NCBI GenBank assembly: GCA_007119985.1
Contig: SKOQ01000158.1
Span: 1 to 9,110 of the forward strand
DNA: 9,110 nt
Source: Marinospirillum sp.
GTDB taxonomy: Bacteria; Pseudomonadota; Gammaproteobacteria; Pseudomonadales; Halomonadaceae
Reading direction: 5' to 3'
A model generated the notes under the pieces. That model worked only from the letters and a program-made list of their open reading frames with translations. It was not told the origin of the DNA and did not search any database. Within the stretch, counting starts at the first letter, position 1, and each line of letters opens with the position of its first letter. This document shows, one piece after another, positions 7,147 through 9,110 of the stretch. Made by a program: the position numbers and the translations under genes.

Positions 7147-7163
7147 GGCTCAACGCATGAGCC
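7147..7163 (-). other. Short hairpin in the grpE-dnaK intergenic region
   Basis: GGCTCA (7147-7152) and TGAGCC (7158-7163) form a perfect 6-bp stem with a 5-base loop. No U run follows in the minus-strand direction, so it is not an intrinsic terminator. It lies within the predicted 5' leader of the internal dnaK transcript and about 30 bases before the dnaK ribosome binding site. A role in RNA stability or processing is possible but unproven; chance is also possible for a stem this short. Confidence 0.4.
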
Positions 7164-7193
7164 TTGGCGTTCTTCTACTGCTTGATACCCCTT

Positions 7194-7222
7194 AAATGTG
7201 TCCACTCGGGGCTTTTTTCAAG
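7194..7222 (-). promoter_or_regulatory. Putative internal sigma-32 (heat-shock) promoter for dnaK
   Basis: On the minus strand, CTTGAAA (7222-7216) is a perfect sigma-32 -35 box. After a 14-base spacer comes ACACATTT (7201-7194), which matches six of eight positions of the CCCCATnT -10 pattern (counting the free position). The -35 box lies four bases after the grpE stop codon, so the promoter uses the intergenic gap. The start would fall near 7187, giving an ~80-base leader for dnaK-dnaJ. The -35 and spacing are strong; the -10 box is weaker than the one before grpE. Confidence 0.65.
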
Positions 7223-7226
7223 TCAG

Positions 7227-7799
7227 TTATGCGTCTTTTTTTGCTGGCCCACCTGTGGCCACGACCACCATCGCAGGACGCAGCAGGCGCTCGTTCAAGG
7301 TGTAGCCTTTTTGCAAAACGTCCATGACCGCATGTGCAGGCAACTCAGGGTTGGGCACCATGCTCATCGCTTCGTGGAACTGGGGGTTAAAAGTCTCGCC
7401 TTGAGGGTGAACCTGCTGAATATTGAACTTCTCCAACGCACCGATAAACATCTTCAGCGTCATCGCCACGCCTTCACGCTGAGATTCTTCCGCGCTGACC
7501 ATGGCATCGCTGGCTTTTTCAAGGCTATCAGCCACGGGCAGCAGCTCTTTGGCAAACTTTTCAAGCGCGAACTTGTGCGCCTTTTCAATATCCGCTTCAG
7601 CACGGCGACGGGCATTTTGTGCATCGGCCGCTGCACGCAGCATCTGATCCTTGGCTTCGGCCAGTTCTTGCTGCAGCGTCTCTATCTGGGCGGTTAAACC
7701 GGCAATCTGCTCTTCTGGGCTAAGATCGAGCGGCTCAACAACGGCCTCATTAGTCTGCTCTTCAGCCGCGGTTGGCTTGCTGTCCTCTGGATGACTCAT
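7227..7799 (-). CDS. grpE: GrpE, nucleotide exchange factor of DnaK
   Basis: The 190-residue protein (E. coli GrpE: 197) releases ADP from DnaK and resets the chaperone cycle. An acidic, disordered N-terminus (~1-27) leads into a long amphipathic helix (~28-85), including ETLQQELAEAKDQMLRAAADAQNARRRAEADIEKAHKFA split over successive heptads. This helix forms the dimeric coiled coil. The helical-bundle segment FAKELLPVADSLEKA follows, then the beta head domain with the family signature FNPQFHEAMSMVP and GYTLNERLLRPAMVVVA near the C-terminus. ATG at 7799 has GGAG at 7806-7809, six bases upstream. It is first in the operon, 120 bp ahead of dnaK, and divergent from recN. A clear sigma-32 promoter drives it. 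Confidence 0.98.
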   Translation of the reverse strand: MSHPEDSKPTAAEEQTNEAVVEPLDLSPEEQIAGLTAQIETLQQELAEAKDQMLRAAADAQNARRRAEADIEKAHKFALEKFAKELLPVADSLEKASDAMVSAEESQREGVAMTLKMFIGALEKFNIQQVHPQGETFNPQFHEAMSMVPNPELPAHAVMDVLQKGYTLNERLLRPAMVVVATGGPAKKDA

Positions 7800-7805
7800 G
7801 CTTAA

Positions 7806-7809
7806 CTCC
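7806..7809 (-). promoter_or_regulatory. Ribosome binding site of grpE
   Basis: GGAG on the minus strand lies six bases before the grpE ATG at 7799. I saw no obvious complementary stretch in the leader that would hide it, so a simple RNA thermometer masking the site is not supported. Confidence 0.75.
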
Positions 7810-7836
7810 GTTGGGTCACTTAGGTTAGTCTGTGGA

Positions 7837-7883
7837 TCGGCCCACCTAGCTGCGTCTTACTGGCTGACGCATCATCAGGCCGA
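7837..7883 (-). promoter_or_regulatory. Nested stem-loop in the grpE 5' leader
   Basis: Two perfect 6-bp arms are nested. The outer pair is TCGGCC/GGCCGA on the minus strand (7883-7878 with 7842-7837). The inner pair is TGCGTC/GACGCA (7871-7866 with 7856-7851), with a 9-base loop. They are separated by internal loops of 6 and 8 bases. The structure lies in the predicted untranslated leader, about 30 bases before the ribosome binding site. It may affect mRNA stability or translation; the fold has not been computed. Confidence 0.45.
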
Positions 7884-7885
7884 AG

Positions 7886-7915
7886 CGTTGGCATTCAATA
7901 CTTTGACATTCAATA
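7886..7915. repeat. Two-copy 15-bp tandem repeat in the grpE leader
   Basis: Units 7886-7900 (CGTTGGCATTCAATA) and 7901-7915 (CTTTGACATTCAATA) are directly adjacent and match at 12 of 15 positions, with the 3' nine bases ATTCAATA plus the preceding A/C context conserved. On the minus strand the repeat begins at about the predicted grpE transcription start (7915-7917), eight bases after the sigma-32 -10 box. It may be a protein-binding pair or a small duplication. Confidence 0.7.
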
Positions 7916-7922
7916 GGTCAGG

Positions 7923-7951
7923 AAATGAGGGCAAGCCCCTGCACTTTCAAG
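7923..7951 (-). promoter_or_regulatory. Sigma-32 (heat-shock) promoter of the grpE-dnaK-dnaJ operon
   Basis: On the minus strand, CTTGAAA (7951-7945) matches the sigma-32 -35 box perfectly. After 14 bases comes CCTCATTT (7930-7923), which differs from CCCCATnT at one position. Transcription should start near 7916, leaving a leader of ~115 bases before the grpE ATG. A weaker housekeeping-type candidate lies upstream on the same strand: TGGGCA at 7993-7988 and AATAAT at 7970-7965, with a 17-base spacer. It could supply basal expression but is much less certain. Confidence 0.85.
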
Positions 7952-7978
7952 GGCTGTAGAAAAAATTATTGGCGTCAC

Positions 7979-8007
7979 TTGTTCCGTTGCCCAGACTCAG
8001 GTATAAA
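7979..8007 (+). promoter_or_regulatory. Putative sigma-70 promoter of recN
   Basis: TATAAA (8002-8007) is a good -10 box, 17 bases after a poor -35 match, TTGTTC (7979-7984). The start would fall near 8014, inside the LexA box, so LexA binding would block transcription directly. A second TATAAA at 8015-8020 lacks a good -35 partner. Confidence 0.6.
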
Positions 8008-8009
8008 GT

Positions 8010-8029
8010 TACTGTATAAAACATCAGGG
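8010..8029 (+). promoter_or_regulatory. LexA (SOS) box in front of recN
   Basis: CTG (8012-8014), ten AT-rich bases, then CAG (8025-8027) fits the LexA operator CTG-N10-CAG. The left half TACTGTATA matches the consensus exactly; the outer right flank (GG instead of TA) does not. The box covers the predicted start site, and its right end abuts the AGGGAG ribosome binding site. recN is a classic, strongly induced SOS gene, which fits. Confidence 0.85.
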
Positions 8030-8031
8030 AG
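8026..8031 (+). promoter_or_regulatory. Ribosome binding site of recN
   Basis: AGGGAG lies six bases before the ATG at 8038 and overlaps the last two bases of the LexA CAG half-site. It decides the recN start. Confidence 0.8.
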
Positions 8032-8037
8032 CTTGCC

Positions 8038-9110
8038 ATGCTGCTCAGTCTTTCCATCCAACAACTGGCCATCGTTGATCATCTAGAGCTGGATTTCAAA
8101 CCCGGCATGACAGTCATCACTGGCGAAACAGGAGCAGGAAAATCCATCCTGCTGTCAGCCCTCGGTTTGGCCCTCGGTGATCGCGCCGATAGCGATAGCG
8201 TTCGCCATGGCGCACAACGCGCTGAAATCACCGCCCGCTTCGATATCACGCACCTGGCTGAAGCTCGAGATTGGCTGGCGGAGCATGAGCTGGAAACTCG
8301 CGAATGTATTTTACGGCGCAGCCTGCTGGCGAATGGGCGCTCTAAAGCCTGGATCAACGGCCAGCCCTGCCCAGTTCAGCATCTGAAAGAGCTCGGCGAG
8401 CTGCTGATGGATATTCATGGCCAGCATGCACACCAATCTCTCCTGCGGCGCGATCACCATCTACGTCTGCTCGATCACTACGCTGGGCTAGATCATCGTT
8501 TAACCCAGGTTGAAACCCTCTTTCAGCTGTGGCAAAAGGCTCAACGCCAGCTCAAGCAGTTCGATACACAAGATGCGGCCCAGCAAGCCAAAATCCAGCT
8601 GCTCAGCTATCAGGTTGCCGAGCTGGATCAACTCAACCTCCACGCTGGCGAACTCGAAGAACTCGAAGCCGAACAGCATCAGCTGGCCCATGCCGAATCC
8701 CTGATTCAAACCAGCCAAGAAGCGCTCGATCTCTGTGATCATGATGAAGGCGCGGCTTTGCAGGCCGTCAATCAAGCGCTACACAAGCTGAGCAGCCTAC
8801 AACACCCAACCCTCACTGATATCGCGCAGCTATTAAGCGAAGCGCAGATTCAACTTCAGGAGACCAGCCGCGAACTGAGCCATTTTCTTGGCCAGCTGGA
8901 GCTAGATCCGCAGCGCCTTCTGTGGGTCGAAGAAAGACTCAGTCAAGTTTATCAAGTCGCGCGTAAACACCAGATTGATCCTGCTGCGCTGCCTGAACAC
9001 CATCAGCAACTTCAACAGACACTCCATGATTTGATGGGGCCAGAAGGTGGCCGCGAGGCATTGGAGGCGGAGCTGATCCACCTCGAACAGATGTATCTTG
9101 AACAGGCCGA
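8038..9110 (+). CDS. recN: RecN, SMC-like DNA double-strand break repair ATPase (3' truncated by window end)
   Basis: The frame runs open from ATG 8038 to the window end, giving 357 complete codons of a protein normally about 550-560 residues long. RecN is an SMC-like ATPase that acts early in recombinational repair of double-strand breaks together with RecA. The N-terminus MLLSLSIQQLAIVD leads to Walker A GETGAGKS (29-36). The LGLALGDRAD segment follows, then the highly characteristic DIHGQHAHQSLL starting at residue 125. From about residue 155 the sequence becomes a Gln/Leu/Glu-rich coiled coil. The ARKHQID segment near residue 308 is also typical of RecN. The signature motif, Walker B and second half of the coiled coil lie beyond the window. 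Start choice is supported by AGGGAG six bases upstream. The LexA box in the promoter predicts strong DNA-damage induction. The gene is divergent from grpE, across a 238-bp region. Confidence 0.97.
   Translation, partial: MLLSLSIQQLAIVDHLELDFKPGMTVITGETGAGKSILLSALGLALGDRADSDSVRHGAQRAEITARFDITHLAEARDWLAEHELETRECILRRSLLANGRSKAWINGQPCPVQHLKELGELLMDIHGQHAHQSLLRRDHHLRLLDHYAGLDHRLTQVETLFQLWQKAQRQLKQFDTQDAAQQAKIQLLSYQVAELDQLNLHAGELEELEAEQHQLAHAESLIQTSQEALDLCDHDEGAALQAVNQALHKLSSLQHPTLTDIAQLLSEAQIQLQETSRELSHFLGQLELDPQRLLWVEERLSQVYQVARKHQIDPAALPEHHQQLQQTLHDLMGPEGGREALEAELIHLEQMYLEQA

Noticed and set aside
7903..7908. Perfect TTGACA on the + strand in the recN-grpE gap
   Set aside because: No acceptable -10 box lies 16-18 bases downstream. 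The hexamer is part of the 15-bp tandem repeat, so it is probably incidental.

Overview
This is ordinary chromosomal core sequence from a gammaproteobacterium. DnaK, DnaJ, GrpE and the YheS-type ABC-F protein all read like their E. coli counterparts. The gene order recN / grpE-dnaK-dnaJ and the small TIGR02444-type gene beside an ABC-F gene suggest a Pseudomonas- or Oceanospirillales-like lineage. That placement is inference from protein resemblance and layout; the species cannot be read from the window. I see no mobile element, CRISPR array, tRNA or rRNA.

Left part (1-3884): the window opens inside the C-terminal end of a short-chain dehydrogenase on the + strand. A bidirectional terminator (303-339) separates it from a convergent gene for an exported FKBP-type peptidyl-prolyl isomerase (389-1090, -). 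Upstream on the same strand is a small helical protein of unknown function (1191-1811, -). It is divergent, across only 39 bp, from yheS (1851-3809, +), a ribosome-associated ABC-F ATPase. A second bidirectional terminator (3843-3884) lies between yheS and dnaJ.

Right part (3942-7799, - strand) is the Hsp70 chaperone operon grpE-dnaK-dnaJ. Heat-shock (sigma-32) promoters are recognisable before grpE (7923-7951) and again between grpE and dnaK (7194-7222), both with a CTTGAAA -35 box and a 14-bp spacer. A strong hairpin followed by five U residues lies between dnaK and dnaJ (5107-5137) and looks like a partial terminator that would lower dnaJ expression. The grpE leader carries a 15-bp tandem repeat at the predicted transcription start and a nested stem-loop.

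Far right (8038-9110, +): recN, cut by the window end, is divergent from grpE. Its promoter carries a LexA box (CTG-N10-CAG) overlapping the predicted start site. The 238-bp gap at 7800-8037 therefore holds a heat-shock promoter facing one way and an SOS promoter facing the other.

Functionally the window is mostly protein quality control: Hsp70 with its co-chaperone and exchange factor, and an envelope prolyl isomerase. With it come a translation factor and a DNA-repair gene. No new system is evident; the points worth checking are regulatory ones in the intergenic regions.
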